From JALOLG01 sp035557475 (GTDB lineage Bacteria > Actinomycetota > Acidimicrobiia > Acidimicrobiales > Ilumatobacteraceae), in assembly GCA_035557475.1 (NCBI GenBank), contig DATMDV010000319.1, positions 1 through 17,188 of the forward strand: 17,188 nucleotides of DNA, in the 5' to 3' direction. This document shows, piece after piece, positions 5,583 through 13,316 of the stretch. Position 1 is the stretch's first letter. Every line of letters starts with the position of its first letter. The notes beneath the pieces are model-generated. The model was not told the origin of the DNA. It worked only from the letters and a program-made list of their open reading frames with translations, and made no database searches. Made by a program: the position numbers and the translations under genes.

Positions 5583-8237
5583 TCAGCTCAAACCCAGGGT
5601 CACGAAGCAGGCCGCTGACAGATCGTCGAGCGGATCGTCGTACACCCGTCTCGCGAGCGAGGCGGACGGTTCGATGCCCCGCGCGAGATCCTCGTGCAGG
5701 GCGACGAGTGCCGCGGTCGTCGTCGGGTCGTCCGGCACCAGGTTGACCGAGGCGACGATCGAGCGGGTGCCCATCCGCAACAGTGTCTGCGAGAGCCCGA
5801 GCAGCTGATCGCCGCCACGCGGTCCGCCGACCCCCGAGTCGCACGACGCGAGCACCATCACCGGCGGGGTGTGCTCGAGCAGCTCGAGCTCGTAGACCGA
5901 CAACGGGCCGTCCGCCAACTCGATGGTCGACCACAACGGGTTGTCGTGCCGGAACCGACCGTGGGCGACGATGTGCGCGAGCGATGCACCGACGAGACCG
6001 TCGGTGACGGCCTGCGTCGTGGCCGCCTCACCGGTCAATGCGCGTGCAGCCGGATGGCAGGCGGCCACCGCGGCCGCTTCCGTCTCGCCCACCTCGAGCC
6101 GCGGCCCGGCGGCGACGAGCACGTGCCCGGTGCGTGCGCTCGACAGCCGGCTGGTGTCGAGCCACCACCGCACCGACGGCGCGAGCGTGATCGCACGGCC
6201 CCGAAGTGACGGCAACGCCCGCCACGGCACGGCGTGGAGGTCGGCTGGGAGAACGAGGACGATGTCGTGCGCCGCCAGCGCGAGCGGCTCGACGAGGCGC
6301 GTTTCGAGTTCGTCGACGGCCTCGCGCGCCGCTCGGCGCCGTGCCGCTTCGACCGTCGTCCCAGCGCCCTTGGTGCGCGTCGCGACGAGGCCGCGGAACG
6401 CGGCGGTCGCGCGCTCGGCGGCCCGGCGCGTCTCGACGACCGATCCCAGCTCGACGACCGCCGAACGGCGATCGGTGATCACGACCGCGACGAGGTCACC
6501 ACCAGCACGCGCGATCGACACGAGCGCGCGTCCGCCGAGCGATTCGCGAAGATCGCCGAGGCGCATGCGCGCGGCTCGGGCCTCCTCGGTGGGCGGCGAC
6601 TCGCGCATCCATCGGTCGTGCAACGATCGCTCGAGCTTCGCCTGGCGCGACCGGAGCTCTTCCGACGGTGATCCGTCGAGCTCGGCTCGCGTGAGCTCGA
6701 CGGCGTTCGCGCGGAGCTCGGCGAGCTCGTCGACGACGGCGGACGGAACGCTTGGCACGGCCGGCCGTGGGAGCGCCGTCCCGGCGCGTGCCCGTTCCAT
6801 CCACGTGAGCAGATTCCACGGACGCGGGTCGGCATGGGCGACGCGCATGGCCAGGTCGACGATGTCGCGGGCGTGCACCTCGATCGCGGCTCTCGCGTCC
6901 GATGCGCCGAGCGTCACGCGGTCCCGTTCGAGCTCGCCGAACGCGGCGACGAGATAGCCGCGTGCGGCGGCGGCGTCGCCAATCGCCCACGCCGCGGTCG
7001 CCGACGCGTATCGCGCATGCAGGCGGGTCTCGAGCATGCCGGCCTGCTCGGCGCGCGCCGCCGCAGCTGCGGCGCAGCGCTTGGCGACATCGATCTGGCG
7101 CAGGTCGGCGGCGACCGCCGTCGCGAGCGACAGCGCCGCGACCTCGCCGCTGGCGTTGCCGACTGCTGCCAGCTCGCCGGCGAGCGTCTCCAGACGGAGC
7201 AGCTCCGACATCCCCAGCTGGCGGGCGTCGATCGCACGTCGGGCCTGCATCAGCTCGAGCTCCGCCGCCCGCTGGCGACCGCCCGATCCCATCTCGGCGA
7301 ACGCCGTGCGGGCTTGCTCAGCCGCTTCCGCGGCGCCGGTTGCGTCGCCGTCGAGTCGCGCCGCTTGGGCGCGCAGCAGCCACGCCTCGGCGGCGGTCGC
7401 CCGATCACCCTCGGCGCCGAGTCGCCGCAAGGCCTCGTCCGCCAGATCGAGGGCGTCCGCTGTGAGACCGGCGGACAGCAGCACCTCGGCCCTCGAGACC
7501 AGCGGCAGGGATGCATCATGGCCGAGCCGCAGGAACGCCTGGCAGTTCTCGTCGAGGATCGTCAGCGCCTGCGGGAGCTGACCGAGGTTGGCCGCCGTCC
7601 AGCCCAAGTTGTGACGCACCTGCAGGGCCATGAACTCGAGCCCTGCCTCCGAGAACAGGTTGTACGCCTCATCGAAGTCGTCGACCGCCTGGCGCAGCTC
7701 GCCGCGACGCACGCGGATCGCACCTCGATTCATCAACACGCGTGCCAGATCGATCGTGGCGCCCCGCTCGCGGAGGCGGGGGATCGCCTCGGCGAACATC
7801 TCGAGCGCATCGTCGATGCGTCCCGACCGGGAGTACAACGAGGCACGTTGGAGGCGACCCGCGTCGCGCTGCGGATCCGAGCCGAGCCGTTCGACATCGT
7901 CGAGGTGGGCGAACGCGGCTGTCATCGTCGAACCGAGGGCGAGCACTCCGGCGAGCGCCAGATGGGCGTCGGCCTCGGCCTCCGCATCACCGACAGCCTG
8001 GGCGGCGGCGATGGCCGCGTGGAGCGACGAACGTGCCAGGTCGATCTCGCCGAGCAGGCGTCGGGCCCGCCCGAGGATGGCCAACCCGCGGCTGACGCCC
8101 AGCAGGTCGCCGTCCGACCGGCATTGATCGACGAGGGCGGTGACCTCGACCGCGACGTTCGCCGGATCGCGTTCGACCGAAGCGGCGAGCTCGGCGAACG
8201 CGGCGAGCCGGTCCGGTGCGATCCTGGCTTCGGCGAT
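5583..8237 (-). CDS. TPR-CHAT caspase-like cysteine protease
   Basis: The protein is about 884 residues if it starts at the unusual ATC at 8237; the first conventional start, TTG at 8084, gives 833. The upstream part is preferred because it keeps strong codon bias and encodes helices completing the first TPR, and no ATG, GTG or TTG occurs in frame between the stop at 8249 and 8084. In 833 numbering, residues 1 to about 380 are Ala/Leu-rich TPR-like helices, followed by a linker region. The CHAT domain fills about the last 300 residues, with VLPADLHAVPWRALP, catalytic His708 (HIVAHGRF) and Cys748 (VLASCDSG). Both catalytic residues are intact, so a clan CD endopeptidase is expected. No signal peptide is present, so it is cytoplasmic. 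It is divergent from a membrane protein gene and lies just upstream of the sigma gene. The TPRs are probably the sensor or partner-binding part. Confidence 0.88.
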   Translation of the reverse strand: MAEARIAPDRLAAFAELAASVERDPANVAVEVTALVDQCRSDGDLLGVSRGLAILGRARRLLGEIDLARSSLHAAIAAAQAVGDAEAEADAHLALAGVLALGSTMTAAFAHLDDVERLGSDPQRDAGRLQRASLYSRSGRIDDALEMFAEAIPRLRERGATIDLARVLMNRGAIRVRRGELRQAVDDFDEAYNLFSEAGLEFMALQVRHNLGWTAANLGQLPQALTILDENCQAFLRLGHDASLPLVSRAEVLLSAGLTADALDLADEALRRLGAEGDRATAAEAWLLRAQAARLDGDATGAAEAAEQARTAFAEMGSGGRQRAAELELMQARRAIDARQLGMSELLRLETLAGELAAVGNASGEVAALSLATAVAADLRQIDVAKRCAAAAAARAEQAGMLETRLHARYASATAAWAIGDAAAARGYLVAAFGELERDRVTLGASDARAAIEVHARDIVDLAMRVAHADPRPWNLLTWMERARAGTALPRPAVPSVPSAVVDELAELRANAVELTRAELDGSPSEELRSRQAKLERSLHDRWMRESPPTEEARAARMRLGDLRESLGGRALVSIARAGGDLVAVVITDRRSAVVELGSVVETRRAAERATAAFRGLVATRTKGAGTTVEAARRRAAREAVDELETRLVEPLALAAHDIVLVLPADLHAVPWRALPSLRGRAITLAPSVRWWLDTSRLSSARTGHVLVAAGPRLEVGETEAAAVAACHPAARALTGEAATTQAVTDGLVGASLAHIVAHGRFRHDNPLWSTIELADGPLSVYELELLEHTPPVMVLASCDSGVGGPRGGDQLLGLSQTLLRMGTRSIVASVNLVPDDPTTTAALVALHEDLARGIEPSASLARRVYDDPLDDLSAACFVTLGLS

Positions 8238-8243
8238 GCCGCG

Positions 8244-8249
8244 ACGTTA
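8244..8249 (-). promoter_or_regulatory. Candidate -10 element for the TPR-CHAT gene
   Basis: On the minus strand TAACGT lies 6 bases before the ATC at 8237, the same layout as the other leaderless starts in this window. Its TAA is also the in-frame stop that bounds the CHAT reading frame. The evidence is positional only. Confidence 0.35.
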
Positions 8250-8293
8250 CGACGTGACGACACGACCCCGGCACCATCGCCGGGTGCAGCCGA

Positions 8294-8299
8294 TACGGT
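8294..8299 (+). promoter_or_regulatory. -10 element of the membrane protein gene (leaderless start)
   Basis: TACGGT fits TANNNT and ends 8 bases before the GTG at 8308. No ribosome site precedes that GTG, so a leaderless transcript is likely. It shares a 70-base divergent region with the CHAT promoter. Confidence 0.5.
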
Positions 8300-8307
8300 C
8301 ATGCTCC

Positions 8308-8955
8308 GTGGAAGCCACGGATGCCGTCGCCGACCCATCCGCCATTCGGCCGCCACGCTGGGGGACGCTCGCGTTGGCCGCCTTCGTCGGCCTCGTCGTG
8401 TGCAGCAACGTGGCGAGCGCGGTGTGGGCACGCTGGGTCGAGACCAACCCCGAGGGCCTGCTGATGCTCTCGTCGCGCAACCGCTACCTCGCCCTGACGC
8501 TCGCCTCGGGCATCCCGCTCGGCGCCTACGTGGTCATCGCGACGGTGCGCCTGTCGGCTGCCTTCGCGGTCTGCCACCTCATCGGTCGCGCCTACCGCGG
8601 CCAGGCGCTCAACTGGTTCACCCGTTACCTCGGGGTCACGGCGGAGTCGCTCGAAGCGTTCCAACGCGGGTTCGACCGAGCCCAGATTGTGCTCATCCCG
8701 TTCTTCGCCGGCAGCAACATCGTCGCCGTCCTGAGCGGGGTCCACCGCACGCCGCCGGCCAAGCTGGCGGCGCTTCTCGCCGTCGGGATCGCCGGCCGGC
8801 TGGCGCTCATGTGGTGGCTGGCCCGGACGTTCGAGGAGCAGTTGGTCGACTTCCTCGAATGGCTGCAGCGCTACCAGTGGTGGGCGGTCGGGATCTCGAT
8901 CGCGATCGTGGTGCTCGTCAACATGCGCAACTTCCGTCGCGGCGCCGCCGGCTGA
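8308..8955 (+). CDS. Multi-pass membrane protein, possibly DedA/VTT-like
   Basis: The product is 215 residues with hydrophobic segments at about residues 18-40, 61-88, 123-143, 152-170 and 189-206, so four or five membrane passes. The GTG at 8308 is chosen because a TACGGT -10 box lies just upstream. The longer open frame from 8140 would overlap the divergent CHAT promoter and its extra residues show no membrane or domain signal. The segment FFAGSNIVAVLSGVHRTPP and the following membrane pair vaguely resemble the second half of DedA-type (VTT domain) proteins, which act in lipid or small-molecule transport across the membrane. That resemblance is weak and the function stays open. It is divergent from CHAT and 48 bases before tpx. 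Confidence 0.72.
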   Translation: MEATDAVADPSAIRPPRWGTLALAAFVGLVVCSNVASAVWARWVETNPEGLLMLSSRNRYLALTLASGIPLGAYVVIATVRLSAAFAVCHLIGRAYRGQALNWFTRYLGVTAESLEAFQRGFDRAQIVLIPFFAGSNIVAVLSGVHRTPPAKLAALLAVGIAGRLALMWWLARTFEEQLVDFLEWLQRYQWWAVGISIAIVVLVNMRNFRRGAAG

Positions 8956-8990
8956 TCGAGCCGCAATGGCTCGAACGCCTCCTGGCCTGA

Positions 8991-8996
8991 TACAAC
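8991..8996 (+). promoter_or_regulatory. Candidate -10 element of tpx (leaderless start)
   Basis: TACAAC lies 7 bases before the ATG at 9004, and no Shine-Dalgarno sequence precedes that ATG. It departs from TANNNT only at the last base. Confidence 0.4.
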
Positions 8997-9003
8997 GAGT
9001 CCC

Positions 9004-9498
9004 ATGGCTCAAGTAACCCTGGGGGGCAACCCCGTCAACACCGTCGGTGAGCTCCCAGCGGTCGGGAGCACAGCTCCTTCGTACACGCTTGCCGGCGCCG
9101 ACCTCTCCGACATCACGCCGGAATCGTTCAGTGGCAAAAAGGTCGTGCTCAACATCTTTCCGAGCATCGACACCCCGACCTGCGCCACGAGTGTCCGCAC
9201 CTTCAACCAGTCCGTTGGCGACCGTGACGACGCCGTCGTGCTGTGCGTCTCGCAGGACCTGCCGTTCGCCCAGGCCCGCTTCTGCGGCGCCGAGGGGTTG
9301 TCGAACGTGGTCACCGCCTCGGCGTTCCGCAGCGACTTCGGCAAGGACTTCGGCGTCTCGCTCGCCGACGGCAAGCTCGCCGGTCTGTTCGCACGGGCCG
9401 TCGTCGTCGTCGACGACTCCGGCAACGTGGTCTACACCGAGCTGGTTCCTGAGATCGCCCAGGAACCCAACTACGACGCGGCCCTCGCCGCCCTCTGA
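9004..9498 (+). CDS. tpx: Thiol peroxidase (atypical 2-Cys peroxiredoxin)
   Basis: The product is 164 residues, the usual size for Tpx. It reduces hydrogen peroxide and organic hydroperoxides in the cytoplasm, normally recycled by thioredoxin. The peroxidatic Cys60 lies in PSIDTPTCATS, the family motif, and the resolving Cys94 in QARFCGAEG, the expected spacing for the Tpx subfamily. The N-terminal VTLGGNPV and the central NIFPSIDTPTC stretch are typical. The ATG at 9004 is preceded by a -10-like box but no ribosome site, suggesting a leaderless message. It follows the membrane protein gene by 48 bases on the same strand. Nothing appears truncated or altered. Confidence 0.95.
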   Translation: MAQVTLGGNPVNTVGELPAVGSTAPSYTLAGADLSDITPESFSGKKVVLNIFPSIDTPTCATSVRTFNQSVGDRDDAVVLCVSQDLPFAQARFCGAEGLSNVVTASAFRSDFGKDFGVSLADGKLAGLFARAVVVVDDSGNVVYTELVPEIAQEPNYDAALAAL

Positions 9499-9508
9499 CC
9501 GCCACCCG

Positions 9509-9538
9509 CCCGATCCGTTCTGGCCCGATCCGTTCTGG
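9509..9538. repeat. Two perfect tandem copies of a 15-bp unit upstream of the LuxR-type gene
   Basis: The unit cccgatccgttctgg occurs at 9509-9523 and again, directly adjoining, at 9524-9538. It fills much of the 94-base gap between tpx and the regulator gene, 54 bases before the regulator start. It may be a tandem operator for an activator, or simply a slippage duplication. Confidence 0.6.
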
Positions 9539-9592
9539 CTGGCCATTCCTTGCGGGTGCCGGAGACGGCGAGTGGTGCCATCATGACGTCCC

Positions 9593-11158
9593 GTGCCCGA
9601 CTCCGGTGAGGAGCTCGAAAGTCTCGCCGAGGCGCTGTATCTCGAATGTGAGTACTCCGCCGCGGCGGCGCACTACGAGCGCGCCTACGCGGCCTATCGC
9701 CGGGCCGGCGCCGAGATGGCGGCTGGTCGAGCGGCACGTTCGGCGGCGTGGATCACGGGCAACGTCCTCGGCAACTGGGCGGTGCAGAACGGCTGGTTGG
9801 CGCGGGCCCGCACGATCCTCGAGGAAGCGGGCGAGGACGGGCCCGAACGAGGCTGGGTACTGATCATCCAGGCGATCTCGGAGCCGGAAGCGAAGGCACG
9901 AGAGGCGATGCTGCGCGACGCGGTGGCCGTTGGCCGTCGCTTCGGTGACCCCGATATCGAGTTCGAGGCCCTCGGATATCTCAGTGGCCTCCTCATCATG
10001 ACCGATCGGGTCGCCGAGGGTCTGGCCTTGATGGACGAGATGATGGCGGCGGTCTGTGCCGGCGAGATGACCGAGGTGACCGAGGTCGACCGGCTCTTGT
10101 GCGGGTTTTTCTGGGCCTGCGAGTTGGTCAACGACGTGCCCCGGGCCGAACAGTGGATGCGCGCCGCCGCCGATCTCATGAGTCGGAAGAAGATCGTCGC
10201 CGCGTTCTGCCGTGCTCATTACGGCGGGATCCTGACCGCCGCTGGCCGTTGGGCGGAGGCGGAAACGGAGCTTCTCGCCGCCAGCACCCATTTCGAACGC
10301 GCCGTGTCGACGCGGCGCGAGGCCGCGCTCATCCGCCTCGGTGACCTCCGTGTCCGCCAGGGTCGCCTCGAAGAAGCGGCCCAGCTCCTGACCGGGCTCG
10401 AGGCGCACCGCGAGGCCGTCCGCCCCCTCGCCGGCCTCTATCTCGCCCGGGCGGAAACCGCCCGTGCCCGCGATCTGCTCGAACGGGCCACCGCCGGGGC
10501 GGACGACGAGGTCCCCAAGGTCGGCGGGTCGACAATCGTCGGCGCCCTGCTCGCGCTGCTCGTCGACGTCCACCTCGCGGAGGGAGATGTCGGTGCCGCC
10601 GAACTGACTGCAGTGCGTCTGCGCCGCATCGCCGATGCGCGAGGGGGCGCGTACCTGCGAGCCGCGGCTGCACTCGCCGAGGGGCAGGTGTGCATCGGGA
10701 GTGGGAAGGGAGATGCGCGTGCGTGCCTGCACGACGCCCTGGAGGGTTTCGTCAGGGCCCAGATGCCGATGGAGCTGGCGACCACGCGCTTGGCGATCGC
10801 GCGATCGCTCGCCGAGAGCTCGCCCGAGGTCGCCATCGCCGAGGCGACGTTGGCGCTCGAGGGCTTCGAGCGACTCGAGGCCACCCGGCACGCCGACGCG
10901 GCCGCCCAGATGCTCCGATCGCTCGGCGCGCCGGCTCGCACGGGACCGAAGGGAGTCGGCGCGCTGACCAAACGCGAGACCGAAGTGCTCCAGCTCATCG
11001 GCGCCGGGCTGTCCAATCCCGAGATCGCCGACCGCCTCTACATCGCCCGCAAGACCGTCGAGCACCACGTCAGCAGGACCCTGACGAAACTCGGGTTGCG
11101 GAACCGGGCGGAGGCGGCTGCGCTCGTGACCCGGGAGAAGATTCGTCCCTCGCAATAG
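9593..11158 (+). CDS. LuxR-family transcriptional regulator with TPR-like sensor region
   Basis: The product is 521 residues. The C-terminal LuxR-type helix-turn-helix covers about 458-515: LTKRETEVLQLIGAGLSNPE, then IADRLYIARKTVEHHVSRTL and TKLGLRNRAEAAALV. Residues 1 to about 440 are repeated Ala/Leu/Glu-rich helices resembling TPRs, probably binding a protein or small ligand. There is no phosphoacceptor receiver domain and no Walker A motif, so it is neither a NarL-type response regulator nor a full-length MalT/LAL protein, although it resembles the C-terminal half of LAL regulators. The GTG at 9593 follows a weak CATCAT -10-like box by 8 bases and has no ribosome site. It lies 121 bases before an FAD oxidoreductase gene that it may control (inference). 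A 15-bp tandem repeat precedes it. Confidence 0.88.
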   Translation: MPDSGEELESLAEALYLECEYSAAAAHYERAYAAYRRAGAEMAAGRAARSAAWITGNVLGNWAVQNGWLARARTILEEAGEDGPERGWVLIIQAISEPEAKAREAMLRDAVAVGRRFGDPDIEFEALGYLSGLLIMTDRVAEGLALMDEMMAAVCAGEMTEVTEVDRLLCGFFWACELVNDVPRAEQWMRAAADLMSRKKIVAAFCRAHYGGILTAAGRWAEAETELLAASTHFERAVSTRREAALIRLGDLRVRQGRLEEAAQLLTGLEAHREAVRPLAGLYLARAETARARDLLERATAGADDEVPKVGGSTIVGALLALLVDVHLAEGDVGAAELTAVRLRRIADARGGAYLRAAAALAEGQVCIGSGKGDARACLHDALEGFVRAQMPMELATTRLAIARSLAESSPEVAIAEATLALEGFERLEATRHADAAAQMLRSLGAPARTGPKGVGALTKRETEVLQLIGAGLSNPEIADRLYIARKTVEHHVSRTLTKLGLRNRAEAAALVTREKIRPSQ

Positions 11159-11279
11159 GGGACCTCTCCGATGCTCCCGGGGCGGCCGTCTGTCACCGTC
11201 CAGACGAGCGCGTAACGGATTCACGCCTGCCGGCACGATCCGTCCACCGCGTCACCCCCCGAGGAGCAGGAGGCAACAC

Positions 11280-12518
11280 ATGGGCCAGGACCGGTACGAT
11301 GTCATCGTGGTGGGCGCGCGCTGCGCCGGCTCCCCGACCGCGATGCTGCTCGCCCGCAAGGGGTACAAAGTGCTCGTCGTCGACCGCGCGAAGTTCCCGA
11401 GCGACACACTCTCGACCCACATCCTCCACCCCCCGGCGGTGGAGTCGATGCAGCGATGGGGCCTGCTCGACCGACTCGTCGCGACGGGGTGCCCGCCGAT
11501 CGACACCTATACGTTCGACACCGGACCGTTCACGCTCGCCGGCGCGCCGGGCACCGATGCCGCTCCGGTGGCGTACTGCCCGCGCCGCACCGTGCTCGAC
11601 AAGCTGTTGGTGGACGCGGCGTCGGAGGCAGGCGCCGAGGTCCGCGAGGAATTCGCGGTGCAAGAGATCGTCGTCGAGGACGATCGAGTCGTCGGCATCC
11701 GAGGTCACGGCAAGGACGGGGCAATTGTCACGGAGCACGCCGATGTGGTTGTCGGCGCGGACGGACGGAGCTCGTTCCTGGCCAAGGCGGTTGACCCCGC
11801 GCAGTACAACGAGAGGCCGCCATTCCTCGGCGCCTACTACACCTACTGGAGCGGTCTGCCGATGGACGGCCGCTTCGAGATGTGTCTGCGGCCCGGATGC
11901 GGCTTCGCAGCGGCGCCCACGCACGACGACCTCACGCTGGTGATCGCCGGTTGGTCGTACGACCAGTACGAGGCCAAGAGGGACGACGTCGAGGCCCACT
12001 ACGTCGCGACCTTTGACATCGCGCCAGGGTTCGCCGAGCGGATACGCGGCGCCAAGCGCGAGGCGCGCTTCGCGGGCACGGCGGTGCCGAACTTCTTCCG
12101 CAAGCCGTACGGTCCCGGCTGGGCGCTCGTCGGCGACGCCGGGTACAACAAGGACTTCATCACGGCCCAGGGGATCCTCGACGCGTTCCGCGACGCCGAG
12201 CTCTGTGCGACCGCACTGGATGAGGCGTTCTCTGCTACGCGGTCCTACGACGAGGGGATGGCCGGGTACCACACCACCCGCGACGCCCATGTGCTGCCGA
12301 TGTTCGAGTTCACGTGCCAGCTGGCAGCACTCGAACCGCCCCCGCCCGAACTGCAGGCACTGCTGGAAGCAGCGCACGGCAACCAGGAGGCGATGGACGG
12401 GTTCGCACGCGTGAACGCCGGCGTGCTCTCACCGGCCGAGTACTTCTCCGAGGAGAACGTCCACCGCATCTTCGCCGCCGCCGCGCACACCGACCTGCGA
12501 GCATCGACGTCCAACTAA
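11280..12518 (+). CDS. FAD-dependent oxidoreductase / monooxygenase (group A flavoprotein type)
   Basis: The product is 412 residues. The ATG at 11280 follows AGGAGG by 6 bases, the strongest ribosome site in the window. The N-terminal Rossmann FAD motif is at residues 8-21 (VIVVGARCAGSPTA), with the ribose-binding acidic residue Asp35. The DG motif is at about 159-163 (GADGR). The second FAD contact is at about 284-310, with VGDAGYNKD followed by ITAQGILDAFRDAELCA, typical of p-hydroxybenzoate hydroxylase-like enzymes and geranylgeranyl reductase relatives. It should be a soluble enzyme using NAD(P)H and oxygen, or reducing double bonds. The substrate cannot be read from the sequence. The LuxR-type gene ends 121 bases upstream, and that gap shows no clear promoter. 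It is convergent with dapB, 5 bases away. Confidence 0.9.
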   Translation: MGQDRYDVIVVGARCAGSPTAMLLARKGYKVLVVDRAKFPSDTLSTHILHPPAVESMQRWGLLDRLVATGCPPIDTYTFDTGPFTLAGAPGTDAAPVAYCPRRTVLDKLLVDAASEAGAEVREEFAVQEIVVEDDRVVGIRGHGKDGAIVTEHADVVVGADGRSSFLAKAVDPAQYNERPPFLGAYYTYWSGLPMDGRFEMCLRPGCGFAAAPTHDDLTLVIAGWSYDQYEAKRDDVEAHYVATFDIAPGFAERIRGAKREARFAGTAVPNFFRKPYGPGWALVGDAGYNKDFITAQGILDAFRDAELCATALDEAFSATRSYDEGMAGYHTTRDAHVLPMFEFTCQLAALEPPPPELQALLEAAHGNQEAMDGFARVNAGVLSPAEYFSEENVHRIFAAAAHTDLRASTSN

Positions 12519-12523
12519 CCCAT

Positions 12524-13315
12524 TCAAATTCCGAGCAACTGGTCGAGGCCGAGGGTGAGGCCGGGGTGGTCGGCGATGCGCTTGCAGGCCAGGATCACGC
12601 CCGGCATGAAGCTGTCGCGGTCGAAGCTGTCCTGACGGATCGTCAATGTCTGGCCGAGCGTGCCGAGGATGACTTCCTGGTGGGCGACCATCCCACGCAT
12701 CCGCACCGCGTGGACGCGGATGCCGGCCGGGCCGATCCCGCCGCGCGCCCCGGGATAGACCTCGCGCTCGGTCGGGTCGGCGGCCCAGTCGGACGACGCG
12801 GCGGCGATCCGCTCGGCGGTCTGAACAGCGGTGCCCGACGGGGCGTCGACCTTGGCGTCGTGGTGGAGCTCGATGATCTCGGCCGACTCGAAGAACGGCG
12901 CCGCGATCTCGGCGAAGCGCATCATCAGCACCGCCGAGATGGCGAAGTTGGGGGCGATCACGCAGTGCGCCGGGCCGTTGCCGAACGCCTCGCGGGCGGC
13001 CTCGATGTCGGCTACGTCGAGCCCGGTAGTCCCGACGACCGCGTGCACGCCGTGCATCGCCAGCCACGGCAGTGTCACCCGGGCCGCGGCCGCGACGGTG
13101 AAGTCGACGACGACGTCGCAGGCGGCGTCGGCGAACGCCCTGCGCTCGCCACCGATCGTCACGACGTCGCCGTCGGCGGCAGCTGGGATCGTGCTGCCGG
13201 CGACGTGCGGATCGACGGCGGCCACGAGATCGAGGTCGGGGTCGATGGCCACGGCGCGGCACACCGCCGATCCCATCCGACCACCTGCGCCGTTGACTCC
13301 GACCCTGATCGCCAC
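12524..13315 (-). CDS. dapB: 4-hydroxy-tetrahydrodipicolinate reductase (DapB)
   Basis: The product is 263 residues. It catalyses the NAD(P)H-dependent reduction of 4-hydroxy-tetrahydrodipicolinate to tetrahydrodipicolinate in the cytoplasm, on the route to diaminopimelate and lysine. The nucleotide-binding motif VNGAGGRMG is at residues 7-15, VVGTTGL at 93-99, and the signature ELHHDAKVDAPSGTA at 149-163, with catalytic His151/His152 and Lys155. APNFAISAVLMMRFAE at 121-136 is also typical. The GTG at 13315 is chosen because the coding motif begins at once and the stop of the M16 peptidase gene (TGA at 13319-13317) is one base away, implying translational coupling. The frame could extend to 13345 but would overlap that gene. 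Length and motifs are normal. Confidence 0.96.
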   Translation of the reverse strand: MAIRVGVNGAGGRMGSAVCRAVAIDPDLDLVAAVDPHVAGSTIPAAADGDVVTIGGERRAFADAACDVVVDFTVAAAARVTLPWLAMHGVHAVVGTTGLDVADIEAAREAFGNGPAHCVIAPNFAISAVLMMRFAEIAAPFFESAEIIELHHDAKVDAPSGTAVQTAERIAAASSDWAADPTEREVYPGARGGIGPAGIRVHAVRMRGMVAHQEVILGTLGQTLTIRQDSFDRDSFMPGVILACKRIADHPGLTLGLDQLLGI

Positions 13316-13316
13316 G

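Noticed and set aside
6834..8990. A 718-codon open frame on the plus strand
   Set aside because: It is antisense to the CHAT gene and continues through the divergent promoter into another frame of the membrane protein gene. No domain is visible.
8299..9546. A 415-codon open frame on the minus strand
   Set aside because: It is antisense to the membrane protein and tpx genes, both of which have better evidence.
9581..11236. A 551-codon open frame on the minus strand
   Set aside because: It is antisense to the LuxR-type regulator, whose helix-turn-helix is clear on the plus strand.
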